Below are positions 1 to 12,700 of a stretch of DNA of 64,000 nucleotides, piece after piece. The stretch's first letter is position 1; each line of letters opens with the position of its first letter. Position numbers and translations under genes: made by a program. The stretch comes from Epichloe hybrida. Its lineage: Eukaryota; Ascomycota; Sordariomycetes; Hypocreales; Clavicipitaceae. Below the pieces are notes generated by a model. It saw nothing but the letters and a program-made list of their open reading frames with translations, had not been told where the DNA came from and did not search any database. The stretch is from positions 20,993-84,992 of the forward strand of contig JAFEKR010000073.1 of NCBI GenBank assembly GCA_019022495.1. Reading direction: 5' to 3'.

Positions 1-2381
1 CAATTAGTAAACATAGCCTCTAGAGGGTCTCCTTATTAGTACTAAAGGTATTAGGAAGGCCTCTTATTTAATTCTATAATAGTAATTACCTTACGAAAGT
101 CTCTAGCAAGACTTTCGAAGCCTATGGAGTGTATATATTCTACTATCTAATATTTAGGCACACTAGCTATAGCGTTTAAGGCCTGCTTATAGAGTTTAGT
201 ATTTACTATCTTAGCTAGGTACAAGCCTCTATAAATCTTCTTAAGGGTTAATAATATAATCTTAAGGCACTTAAGCTTGCTTTTATTAGGATTCTTCTTA
301 ATTATACTCTTTAGCATTATGCTACTTTACTTATAGTAATAGAATTACTAGTTACTTTCTGTCTTAAAGCGCTAATAGATATAAGTAATTATCTCTTTAT
401 AGGAATAGTTATTCCTAAAGAGGTAATTAAGGTAGTATTACTTAGCATTACTTATTAATATAATAAGGAAAGCCTTCTAATAATGTGTTTAAGAAAGGTT
501 AATTCTATTACACTTATTTTTAAAGAGCATAATCTTTAGCGTTAAGAAGTTATATAGCTTTCCACTATAGTAGTCACTATCCTTATATATCTTTATAAGC
601 TCTAAGATCTTCTTTGTAATCTAATCCTTAGAGGGGAGTTACTATAAAGGCATAATTTGTTATAAATAACGGTCTACTGGTTATTCTTAATAACAATTAT
701 CCGGATAGAGCTGTTAATATAATAGGGATTATTGCGGGGGTTCTTATGAGGGTTTAAGTAATCTCTAGGGTTAGGGAAGGTTAATTTCTAGGGTAGGTTG
801 TTAGGGCTATTAATATTAAGGTTCTAGGGGTTTGGAAGATTATAGTCTTTCTTATAATCTTTCCTATAACTAAAGAGGCATTAAGGTTTAATAAAGCACT
901 TCCTTAAGCAATGCTAGGATTAAATATTCTAGGCCTTACCTAACAAGGACGCCGTTATCTTGTAAAGAATTACGTAATTCTCTAATAATATCCTTAGATA
1001 CCCTTTTAAAGGTGTCTTTAGACTAGCCTTTAAAGTCTTCTTAGAATGATTCCTATAGGTTATTATCTCTCTATTCTTAATGCTTACTAAGGTTAATAAA
1101 TCTTGCGATCTAGTTATTAAGCTTAAGCTATATAGTAGTCTCTAGATCTAGCTTAACGGATTCTTTCTAATCACTAGAGAAGTCATAAGTAAGCTATTAA
1201 AGGCATAAGGGTAACTTATACTCTTAGGGTCTTTTAGGGGTAATAGTTAGAGCCTTGCTATTACTAGTAGCCTTTGCTCTTATAGAAGGTCTAGATTCCT
1301 CTACTATCTTTAACTATAAAAGAAATATTACTAATTTATTGTTTTTACTACTAATTAAGCTCCTGTGTTTACCTATTGCTATTATAAGGTTCTTCTTTTG
1401 TATTTTAGGAGCGTTATTACTTTAATGAAATTAGAAGATTATAAAAATAGGAAAAATAAAAGAAAAAGCAGCAGAAGTAGTAAAAGTAGCAATAAGAATA
1501 AATTAATAGAGATAAAGAAAGTAATATAAGTTCTAAAAGTCCCTAGAAAATAACAGGAAAAGTAATAAGGGAATAATAGGAATTACTACTTCCTATTTTT
1601 TATAAAAGGGAGGGAAGGAGGTAATCTCTCTCTCTTACTAATAAGTATAGGGCGAATAGCACTAATAATAAAGGGGGTAAAAAACAAGCTATAAATGCTT
1701 ATACGAATAGATTAAAGGTCTGTTAGATAAAGGGAATATTTATAGAGAAGTTATAGATATGTTAGCTAGCTTAGCTAAGGTTATTTAACGTTAGGTTTGA
1801 AATAAATGCCTTGCGGCAATAGATTCGGTTGTTCGGTTAGTTTTCTTGTGATAGATAATAAAATTAACAATTAACAATAATATCCTAGATAGATATAACA
1901 AAGTTATATCCCTAAGCCTAAGGGTTAATAGATTAATTCCTTAGAAGCCTAATAAGCCCGCAACTAGGATTCTAGTCTTTTCCTTTAGTATACTTATGTA
2001 GTCATGCCTCTCTACTACAATAATCGTTATAGCATAATAAGGGGTAGTAGTAGTAGCGTTTACAGAAATATCTCTTCTTATAATACCTAGCTTATCTATA
2101 GTTATAAAGTTAACTACTAATTAGTGTTAGATTTACTAAGGTCCTGCGCAGGTAATAAATCCCGTATAATTAAAGTTAATAATAGTTTTATTAGTTAGCT
2201 AGGAAAGAGAGAGAAGAGAGGGAAAGTCTAGATGCTAGAAAAGTAGGCGAAATCCGTATGTGAGGTATAAAAGGGGGTGGCGAATTGATGTAGCTAATTA
2301 TATCGCGTGCATCGCGCTAGACCCACAATTGGTCCGGTCTTTGGCCACGATTGAACCGATGAAGATCCGAAGGAATCAACA
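1..2381 (-). mobile_element. Copia element A (5' part only, cut by window start)
   Basis: This is the 5' third of a Ty1/copia retrotransposon read on the minus strand, from its 5' LTR (2125-2381) through leader and gag towards pol. It aligns along its whole length with 7160-9541 of element B, 23080-25459 of C and 51400-53739 of D, so it is the fourth copy of one family in the window. All frames are closed by TAA/TAG, as expected after RIP. The 3' half and the second LTR lie outside the window, so its target duplication cannot be tested; the right flank begins AAAAG. Confidence 0.9.
2125..2381 (-). repeat. 5' LTR of element A
   Basis: The 257-bp LTR starts TGTTAGATTTACTAAGG and ends GGAATCAACA as written on the plus strand. 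Its right-hand 80 bp keep the GC-rich ancestral sequence (GGCCACGATTGAACCGATG), while its left-hand part is RIP-mutated. Confidence 0.9.
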
Positions 2382-2786
2382 AAAAGGTTTAATGTTTTTT
2401 TTATTTTTTCTTAAAATAGTATTTAATAGCTTATAGTAGCTTATAGTAGCTTATAGTAGCTTATTATAGCTTATAGTAACTTATAGTAACTTATCTTACT
2501 TTATTTTACCTTATCTTACCTTATCTTACCTTATCTTACCTTATCTTACCTTATCTTACCTTATCTTACCTTATCTTACCTTATCTTACCTTATCTTACC
2601 TTATCTTACCTTATCTTACCTTATCTTACCTTATCTTACCTTATCTTACCTTACCTTATTACCTTACCTTATTTTACTATAGTCTATATATAACTTTAAA
2701 TCTTATAAGTATTAAAGTTTAATTAAAAATAAATAAGTAATAGATTAATAAAATATTTCTAAGTTACTTTAAGTAAGTATTTATTC
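2382..2786. repeat. AT-rich spacer with 10-bp minisatellites
   Basis: The spacer between elements A and B contains about five units of AGCTTATAGT (from about 2418), then about 18 units of CTTATCTTAC (to about 2660). The tail carries the string TTAAAGTTTAATTAAAA, which also follows the 10-bp array inside the hAT-like element near 38,765. The spacer is therefore probably a fragment of that repeat type. No coding potential is visible. Confidence 0.75.
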
Positions 2787-3044
2787 TGTTGGATTCACTA
2801 AGGTCCTGCGCAGGTAATAAATCCCGTATGATTGAAGTCAATGATAGTTAGTTAGCTAGCTAGGAAAGAGAGAGAGAAGAGAGGGAAAGTCTAGATGCTA
2901 GAAAAGTAGGCGAAATCTGTATGTAAGGCAAAAGAGGGGGTAGCGAATTAATGCAGCCAATTATATCACGTGCATCACGCCAGACCTATAATTAGTCTAG
3001 TCTTTAGCTATAATTAAACTAATAAAGATCTAAAGGAATTAACA
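2787..3044 (-). repeat. 3' LTR of element B
   Basis: TGTTGGATTCACTAAGG...GGAATTAACA. The left (outer) edge keeps CCTGCGCAGG and TGATTGAAGTCAATGA; the right (inner) edge is RIP-mutated (CTATAATTAGTCTAG). Confidence 0.93.
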
Positions 3045-6000
3045 CTAGTAGTCTCTCTTTTTCCTTCGTGGCTAAAGAGCTTAAAAACGTAATAAAAATC
3101 AGATTAAAGGAAAGTGTACACTAGTGGATCCCTTAATAGGAATCCGCTACTCTAATTAGCTATTACGGCATTAGTTAATTAAATTAATCTGTTATTCCTT
3201 ACCTAAGCTCCTGTCTCCTAATATCGCAGGTCTCTTTACCTATCCTTTAATATAAATCATTAATTCGTTTAAATTAATTAAAGAGGAAAGTAATAAATTT
3301 AGTAATGCTTTTATTATTACATCTGCTAGATTGTTATTAATATTAATCCACCTGACTTCATAGATCTTATGCCTTTTATATAATTAACAAAGAGCTATAA
3401 TATTAATTATTAGTCTCTTCTCCTTTATAGTTCCTAGCTTTATAAGATATTTATATAATAAAAAAGAATTAGTATAGAGAATTATAGGAATTTAAGGCAT
3501 CTTTAATTAATCTGTAATCTAATATAAAGTTATGGAAATCGCGTAGGCAATATCTATGCCTTAAACCATACTATATAACTTAGAGGTAAGCATGCTATAA
3601 GTAACTCTCTTGCTCTTTATTAAGCTATACGTGATAATATTACCTTTTATAATAAAGGTGTTATTATCTTGCATTATCTCGTTACTAATCATAATTACGT
3701 ATCCAATCTGTAAGCTTAAATCCTTGTTATTAGCAAGTAATCTATCTATAAACATAAAGAGCTTTGCCTCCTTAAGAACTAAAGGGATATATTATAGTCC
3801 GTGTTATTAATTCTTAATCTACTATTTAAGGCGTTTATTAAGACATGTAATATCTTTTATAGAGGGCTCTTAGTATTAAGCTGCAATTAATAGGTTATAT
3901 AAAGCTTCTAGTTAATATATAGTTATAATATAGCTCCCTTAGGCTTATTGTTTTATGTAGTCTTGCTTTACTATTAGGGATTAAGGGTTAACTTCCTTAA
4001 TCTTCTAACTCTAGCCTTTTTAGGTTAATATTAGTAAGTTATTAGTGTTCTAGGTTAAGATATAACTATTAAAGATAAGGGGATTCTTAGCAGTTAATTA
4101 TTACTTCTCTTTAGCTATAAAGCTAGCCTTCTAGAGCTTTTTCTCTTCTTTTTAGAAGAAGTTATTGTTACTTAAGCCTAATGTATTATTAGTTTACATT
4201 CTAATAATGCCAAAGAGGTTCTCATTATTCAGGGCAGTAATTAACAAGCAGGGGTTATAAGTTAAGGTTGTTATGTTAAGGTTATCCCTATGGTAATAGA
4301 AGTACATTACCTACTAGTAAGTTCTAGCCTCTATAATCCTATAAAGAGGTTTAATCAATTCAATCATAGTCCCTTCTAGGAAGAGGTATATAATCTGCTT
4401 TAGGATTCTTATAATAATTAGCCTCGTTAGTATTGTGTGCGATTAAGTGTAGGCTTGCGTAATATCGCGAATTTAAAGGTAAATGCCTCTTCTTCTTAAT
4501 AACGAAGCGATAGCTATAATTAGTCATTAGCTTGCACGTTGTATTATTAGCAATTACGTTAGGATAAATTCCTTTCCTTTATTATTATAGCCTTATATAA
4601 TAAGGTAAGATTTCTTATATAGTAAGTCCGTTCCTTTGCCTTTAATCTCTCTAACTATATAAGAATTGAAGATTCTATAACCTCCGTGCTTCGCTAGGTT
4701 ATACTTAATGAATTTAAACATATTATAAGCTTGCAAAGCATTAATCTTAGCTTAATTAGACTACTTAAAGGGTTTTCCTAGGGTTATAATCCTTCCTTCT
4801 TAGTAAAGCTAAAGGGCAAGGTTCTAATTAGCCTTTTCCTTTGCTATAAGAAATACTATACTTAGCATCCCTCTAGTTATAACCTCTTAAATAAAGGCCT
4901 CCTCTTAATCTTTATTCATAAGTATATAAAGCTAAACTAGGCTAATATCCTTCTTAGGGCTATAAGGTCTTCTTTTCCTTACTTTTATTTCTTTAGGGCG
5001 TAGTAATAAGTCTTTAACTTAATAGCTTCCCCTTAGGGTCTTTTAGGCTTCATAAGCCTCTTTATTAGACTCTCCTACACTTATAAATTACACTATAAGA
5101 GCCTTTCTTAGTCTCCCTTACTTTCTCTTAGCTAGTATCTATAGCTCTTTGTTATTTTCTATTAAAGAATCTCTTTTATTAGTAGTAATTAGTTATATAG
5201 CTCCTTCTTCCTCTACGTCACTTAGCTATTACTCTAGCGGATTATAGGGCTTTATCTCCTACTACTCTAGCCCCTCTATAGTATATAGGTTTTTATAATA
5301 AGGCTTTACTACTATAAAGCGAAACTTCACTAGGCTATAGGGTATATTAATAGTATAGGTCTCTTTATTAGTAGTAAGTAACTTATATAGGCTATGCTAG
5401 CTACCTTTCTCTCTTTATACACATACATTAGCCTACAGAGGTAACTAATATATAGGCGCTATATTAGGACTATTCTAGGCTCTAAGGGCATCACAGACCT
5501 GCCGTAAAGCTAGAAGATATTAGACTTTATTAGTTACTTTGCGAATTACTTTAGCACATTAAATAATAAAGACACTTAGTAGTAACTTATCTATTATCTA
5601 TAAGTAGCCTCTAAAGACTAGTACGGTTAGGATAATACTATTTAGGCCTGTAGAGTTATTAATTACCTTAATAGCTATTTAAAGACATTACTCTAGCGTA
5701 AGCTTTATTCTAATTAAGTCTATAATAATATTATAGGCTTAGCGTAGAGGTCCGTGGTATCTCTTAACCTTTCTAATACTATTATAGGCTTTAATTAGCA
5801 TCTTACTAGTTTTAATTAACATTAATAAAGCATAATGCCTAAATTTAGCGGAAGCAAAGTTATTACTAGCATTATAGATAATCTAATCTAGAGGTCCAAG
5901 ATAAGTATCAATCTAACATTCGCGGATTATATCCTAGATATCTTAAGCCTTCTGCTTCTTTAGATTAAGGAATCAGGCTACTTAGAACAAGGTTACTAAA

Positions 6001-9000
6001 TCAACGATATGAAGCACTAGTTAGCCATCGATTTGCACGATATTAACAATGATCTCGTAGTTAAATTCGTAATTGTCCTTGATTATGAATTTAAATTAGC
6101 CAGGGGCCTTTCCGTGCATCTAGTAATAGTAGTAGACCTTAGTTAATTTCTTAATTACCTAGCGTTTAACTTCATAACTAGCTTAGTAAAGGATCTTTAT
6201 AAGTTATTAAATAGAAAGGTAACCAAGTTAATAATGTAATTAATAAATATCTCCTTCTAAAAGGTAGAAGGCAACTATCTCTCTCGCTTCTAGTAACCAC
6301 TAAGGGTATCCCTATTATCGCACAATAGGTACAGTTTTGTTACCTTAGATAAGTATATTAGTAAGGTTATTAATCTTAACTTATATTTTATCTATATTAG
6401 TAATTAAGAAAAGGAAGGGGGTAGCTATATTAAGAATATAGAATTTAAGCTCTCTAAGTTCTATAGGTATATAAAGGATTCCTCTTATAACTACTAATCT
6501 AGCGCTAAATATAATAATTTAGGGTTCGTAAGGGGTTACCTTTAATAAAGGTATTAATCTTAATAAAGCCTTTACCTATGCCTCTCCTATAGTTAACTTT
6601 CCTATAGCGCTAGTATTAGGTATAATCCCTCTAAAGACCTCTTTAGAATAGCGTTCTTTAGAGATATAGTAAAATAAGCCTTTATTATACTCTTATAGCT
6701 TATAAAGCTCTTACCTAAGGAATATATGTTAGAAGGCTTAATTATTAAGGGTTATAAGGATATTAACATTAGTAGCGTTATAGTTAGTCTATAATCTAGA
6801 GTAGAAGAATTATATAATACTTAAATATGCTATTAATAGTAGCTCCTTAACATTATTATTATTATCTTTAGCTTCCGTATAAGCTATAAGATATGCTTCC
6901 TAATTCTTACCTAAGCCTTTATTAGGCTTATTATTATTCTACCCTTTATAGGAGGTAAGGAATACCTAGAATCTCTTCTCTAAAGGGGGTATATAATATA
7001 TTTTACTAGCCTACTAGTAGTCTTTCTCCTTTTAATATTCTTTAGTAAAGTAATTAGAGAACTAGTAGCTACTCTTACTATATATAAAGTAATGCTTAGT
7101 GCTTAGCCTAGGGCTTTGCCTATAATAGCTTCCTTCGCTATAGGATTATTATTTATACTAATAATTAGTAAACATAGCCTCTAGAGAGTCTCCTTATTAG
7201 TACTAAAGGTATTAGGAGGACTTCTTATTTAATTCCATAATAGTAATTACCTTACAGAGGTCTCTAGTAAGACTTTTAAAGCCTAGGGAGTGTATATATT
7301 TCACTATCTAATATTTAGGCACACTAGCTATAGCATTCAAGGCCTACTTATAGAGCTTAGTATTTACTATTTTAGCAGGGTATAGTCCTCTATAGATCTT
7401 CTTAAGGGTTAATAACGTAATCTTAAGGTAATTAAGCTTGCTTTTATTAGGGTTTTTCTTAATTATGTTCTTTAATATTATACTACTCTATTAGTAGCAA
7501 TAGAATTACTAGTTACTTTCTATCTCAAAGCGTTAATAGATATAGGCGATTATCTCTTTATAGGAATAGTTATTCCTAAAGAGGTAATTAAGGAAGTATT
7601 ATTTAGTATTACCTATTAATATAATAGGGAAAGCCTTCTAATAATGCGTTTAAGGAAGGTTAATTCTATTACACTTATTTTTAAAGAGCGTAATCTTTAG
7701 CGTTAAGAAGTTATATAGCTTTCTACTATAGTAGTTACTATCCTTATATATCTTTATAAGCTCTAAGATCTTCTTTATAATTTAATCTTTAGAGGGGAAT
7801 TACTATAAAGGCATAATTTATTATAAATAACGGTCTACTAGTTGTTCTTAATAACAATTATCTAGATAGAGCTATTAATATAATAGAGATTATTACGGGG
7901 GTTCTTATAAGGGTTTAAGCAATTTCTAGGGTTAGGGAAGGTTAATTTCTAGGGTAAGTTATTAGGGCTTTAATATTAAGGCTCTAGGGGTTTGGAAGAT
8001 TATAGTCTTTCTTGTAATCTTTCCTATAGCTAAAGGGGCATTAAGGTTTAATAAAGCACTTTATTAAGTAATACTAGGATTAAATATCCTAGGCCTTGCC
8101 TAATAAGGACGCCATGCTCTTATAAAGAATTATGTAATTCTCTAACAACATCCTTAGATACCCTTTTAAAGGTGTCTTTAGACTAGCCTTTAAAGTCTTC
8201 TTAGAATAATTCCTATAGGTTATTATCTCTCTATCCTTAATACTTACTAAGGTTAATAAATCTTGTAATTTAGTTATTAAGCTTAAGCTATATAGCAGTG
8301 TCTAGATCTAGCTTAACAAATTCTTTCTAGTCATATAAGAAGTCATAAGTAAGCTATTAAAGGCATAGGGGTAATTCATGCCTTTAAGGTCTCTTAGGGG
8401 TAATAATTAGAGCCTTACTATTACTAGCAGCCCTTCCTCTTATAGAAGGTCTAGATTTCTTTACTATCTTTAACTATAAAGGGAATGTTACTAATTTGTT
8501 ATTTTTACTACTAATTAAGCTCCTATGTTTACCTATTACCATTACGAGGTTCTTCTTTTGCATTTTAGAAGCGTTATTGCTCTAATAAAATTAGAAGATT
8601 ACAAAAACAGGAAAAACAGAAGAAAAAGCAGTAGAAGTAGTAAAAGTAGCAATAAGAATGAATTAATAGAGATAAAGAAAGTAATATAAGTTCTAAAAGT
8701 AACTAGAAAATAATAGAAAAAGTAATAAGGGAATAATAGGAATTACCACTTCCTATTTTTCGTAAAAAGGAGGGAAGGAGGTAATCTCTCTTTCTTGCTA
8801 ACAAGTACAGGGCAAATAGCACTAATAATAAAGGGGGCAAAAAAACAAGTAGTAAATGCTTGTAGGGAGAGATTAAAGGTCTATTAGAAGGTAATATGTT
8901 AAAGGGAATTTATAGGTATATTAGCTAGCTTAGCTAAGGTTATTTAACATCAGGTTCAAAATAAATGCCTCGCGGCAATAGATTTAGTTATTTGGTTAGT

Positions 9001-9283
9001 TTTCTCGTAATAGACAATAGAATTAACAATTAATAACAATATCCTAGATAAATATAACCAAGTTATATCCCTAAGCCTAAGGGTTAATAGATTAATTCCT
9101 TAGAAGCCTAACAAGCCTATAACTAGGATTCTAGTCTCCTCCTTTAGCATACTTATATAGTTATGCCTCTTTACCGTAATAACTATTATGGCATAATAAG
9201 GGGTAGTGGCAGTGGCATTTACAGAAATGTCTCTTCTTATAATACCTAGCTTATCTATGGTTATAAAGTTAACTACTAATTAG

Positions 9284-9541
9284 TGTTAGATTCACTAAGG
9301 TCCTACGCAGGTAATAAATCCTATATAATTAAAGTCAATAATAGTTAGTTAGCTAGCTAGGAAAGAGAGAGAGAAGAGAGGGAAAGTCTAGATGCTAGAA
9401 AAGTGGGCGAAATCTATATGTAAGGTAAAAGAGGGGGTGGCAAATTAATGTAGCTAATCGTATCGCGTGCATCACGCCAGACCCACAATTGGTCTGGTCT
9501 TTGGCCACGATTGAACCGATGAAGATCCGAAGGAATTAACA
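9284..9541 (-). repeat. 5' LTR of element B
   Basis: Same 258-bp LTR with the opposite mutation pattern: the inner left edge is RIP-mutated and the outer right edge keeps CCACAATTGG...GGCCACGATTG. The internal sequence next to it, read on the minus strand, begins CTAATTAGTAGTTAAC, the probable primer-binding region. Confidence 0.93.
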
Positions 9542-9578
9542 TATTCTTTTACTCTTTTATTATCTAACTAATAATTAT

Positions 9579-9769
9579 TGTGAGGCCCCACTCACAACAT
9601 AGGTGCACCCCGCTAGCGCACCACGCTGTAGGGCTAGGTCCACGTGACACTAGCAAGCCACTAGCTATAAGTTAGTAACTTACACGTATAATACACTTAG
9701 ACCTAGCAAGCTTTAGTTAATATATAAACACCCCTATACCTCTTACCTAGCTATCCCTTTATTCTTATA
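9579..9769 (+). repeat. 5' LTR of element F
   Basis: 191 bp starting TGTGAGGCCCCACTCACA. The outer (left) half is GC-rich and apparently unmutated; the inner end has TATATAAACACCCC where the other LTR has TATACGAACGCCCC. Confidence 0.9.
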
Positions 9770-9789
9770 ATTCTAAAGCTTCTTTTACT

Positions 9790-12700
9790 AGCTACCTAAG
9801 AGTAATATAGGGGGGAGAATAACCTAATCTACTAGAAGTATACTATATATTACTTAGGATTAGCTAGATAATAGTAACACTATAGCTAGGGATATATAAT
9901 ATTTTATAACCCTATTTAAAGCTATACCCTTTACTATAAGGATAGAAGAGGTAGTGGTTAGAGAGTAAATTACCTAGCTTAAGTAACTTAAGGAACTATA
10001 GAATTAAGAAAAGGAGCTTACTAACTTAATATAATCTTATAGAGAACTAGTAAAAAGGGGCTAAAAGAATAGCTTATTCTTAAGCCTTAGTATCTAAGAA
10101 GTTAAGGTCTAAAATATTATAAAACTCTAATACCTTATAAACCTATAAAAGCATAAGATATAGCTTAATAACCTTAACTATGCCTTTAAGGAGGCAAAGA
10201 AGAAGTATTACTAGGATAACTAAAAGATTATCTTTACACTTAACTATATATATATAAACTATTAGGCTAGATAAGACTAATACATTAAAGAATAACTAGC
10301 TAATAGTTAGGATTATCCTAAGGATAACTAGGATAAGTTCTAAGACTAGACCCTTACGCTACTTAAAGACTCTATAAGTTATAATGCATAAATAGCTATA
10401 TAGCTAGAAAACATAAAGTAAAAGAAAGGCTAGAGTCCTATTAAGTTTAGTATTTACTTAGATTTACTAGAGAAACACCTAAAACACGCTTTAGAAAAGA
10501 CCTATGCTCTTATATTCTTTATAAAATTACTTCCTAACTTATAAGATTATATTAACCTGTACGCGAATATTACTAGTCTAATATAAGAAGATATTATATA
10601 ACTTACCTAGCGATTCTAGGAGGCGATATTAAAGAATGAGTAAAAGCTAAATAATTTAGAAGAGAAGGGGCTATATAAGGTAGCTTAACACTAAAGACAT
10701 AACTCCTTATAAGGGTATTAGCTAAATAAAGACTAAAGAGATAAGGATAAGGATAAGGAAAAGATCCTAGCTACCTATCTAAATAATAATAGACTATAAG
10801 GAAGAAAATAGTGCTTTAATTATAATAGCATAAAGCACCTTATTTATAATTATAATAAGCTAAGGAAAGACTAGTAAGAGAGCTAGGAAAACTCCTAGAG
10901 GTAAAAGTAAAAGCCCTTACCTTTACCTTAGACACTAGGGTACTAATAGGACACTAATTCTATATACTAGTTACTATTTATAGGTATAAAGATATTAAAA
11001 TAGTAGTGGATCTTAATAGTTACACTAAGATTAATATTATAAGCGCCTAATTTACATAGACTTATAAGCTTAATTAAGCTAAGGCTATAGCACCTATCTT
11101 AAAGGTAGTAAGGGCTCTAATAGTTCCCTAATATAGTATTTATAAGGTACCTATTATAATTAAAGATTTATAAGGTAAAAAGAAAGATCTTAAGTTACTA
11201 TATATAGCTATTAATAAGGACCTAAGAGCAGAGGAAAGCCCTATATTAATTAGAATACACACACTTATAGAAGAATATATATATCTTTACTTATACTTAT
11301 AAGAATAGTAGTTTAAAAAGAGAAAGGTAGCCTTTTTACTACTAACTCCCTATAAGTTTATAAAGGTAATATATAACAAGACAATTATATATGCTATTAT
11401 AAGTGTGTTAAAGAATAAGTTTATCCCTCTTAAAGATAAAGAGAAAGTAAGAGTATATAGAACTATTAAAGATATCCTAGAGGAACTACATAAGTTTAAA
11501 GATATATTTACATTAAATAAGATAAGGAGCCTCCTATTAAAGAAGTTAACTAACTATATAATTAATCTTATACTAGGAGCTACACCCCTATATAAACTAA
11601 TTTATTCTCTCTCCTAAAGCAAGCTTAGAGAGCTCTAGGAATATATTAATAATAACCTAAAGAAAGGCTAGATAAGACCCTTAAAGAGCCTAGTAGGCGC
11701 GCCTATTTTATTTATGCTAAAGAAAGATAAAATGCTCTAGCTATGCATTAACTATTAAGGGCTTAATAAGGTAATATAGAAGAATTACTATACTCTCCCC
11801 CTAATTTTAGAGATCCTTAATTAATACTAAGGGGCCTATTTCTTTTCTAAGATTAATATTAAGAATACATACTACTAAATTTATATTAAAGAGGGTAATA
11901 AGTAGAAGATAGCTTTTTATATGTGTTATAGGCACTATAAGTACCTTATAATGCCTTTTAAGTTAATAAATACCCTAGCTACTTTCTAGAGTTATATCTA
12001 TAAGGCACTACATAGGCTAGTTAATACTATTTATATAGTATATCTAAATAATATCTTAATCTTCTCTAAGATAAAGAAGGAGTATACTAAACACATTAAG
12101 TAAGTTCTTAAACATATAAGGTTAGTAAAGTTATATATAAAACCCTCTAAGTACTTTTTTTATAAAGAATTAGTAAAATTCCTAGGATTTATTCTCTCTA
12201 TTAATAGGATATTAATAAATACTTACTAGGTTAATATAATTAGAGAATAGAAGAAGCTAATAAGTTTTAAGGATATATAGTTATTCCTTAAGTTCTATAA
12301 CTTCTATTAATAGTTTATTTATAAATACTCTAGGATTATAGCACCTCTTTATATACTAATAAAGGGTAGTTAAAATAGTATTTAGACTAGGAGGTTTATA
12401 TTCAGAGAAAAGGAGTAGTTAGTATTTAACTAGCTAAAAGATACCTTTTAGTAAGCGCCTTTACTCTAATACTATAACCTAAGTTAAGTAGTGTGTATTA
12501 AGATAAATACCTTAATTTTTGTAATAGTAGGAATCCTATCTTAGTAAAATAATAAGGGCTATTAGTATTTAGTAGCCTTTTAGTTAAGGAAGTTTATAGA
12601 CGCTAAATATAACTATAGTATAGCTAATTAAGAGTTACTTACTATAGTAAAGTTATTTAAACACTAGTAATATTATATTAAAGGCGTAGAGATACCTATA

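Larger units (their letters stand above)
2787..9541 (-). mobile_element. Copia element B, complete, RIP-degraded
   Basis: This 6755-bp LTR retrotransposon has 258-bp LTRs and a perfect 5-bp target duplication TATTC (2782-2786 and 9542-9546). It reads on the minus strand: a purine tract (GGAAAAAGAGAGA) abuts the left LTR. RNase H-like sequence (a frame containing KLGTIKEKRLMINIIAL, clearest in copy D) lies at about 3260-3500. An integrase core frame with IKDNHEFNY (clearest in copy C) corresponds to about 5920-6110. Gag lies at the right. This gag-IN-RT-RH order, with IN before RT, defines Ty1/copia. Every frame is broken by stops, so the element is dead. Confidence 0.93.

Noticed and set aside
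2481..2660. CTTATCTTAC array considered as a telomere-like or CRISPR-like repeat
   Set aside because: The 10-bp units are contiguous, without spacers, and do not match TTAGGG; it is a minisatellite.
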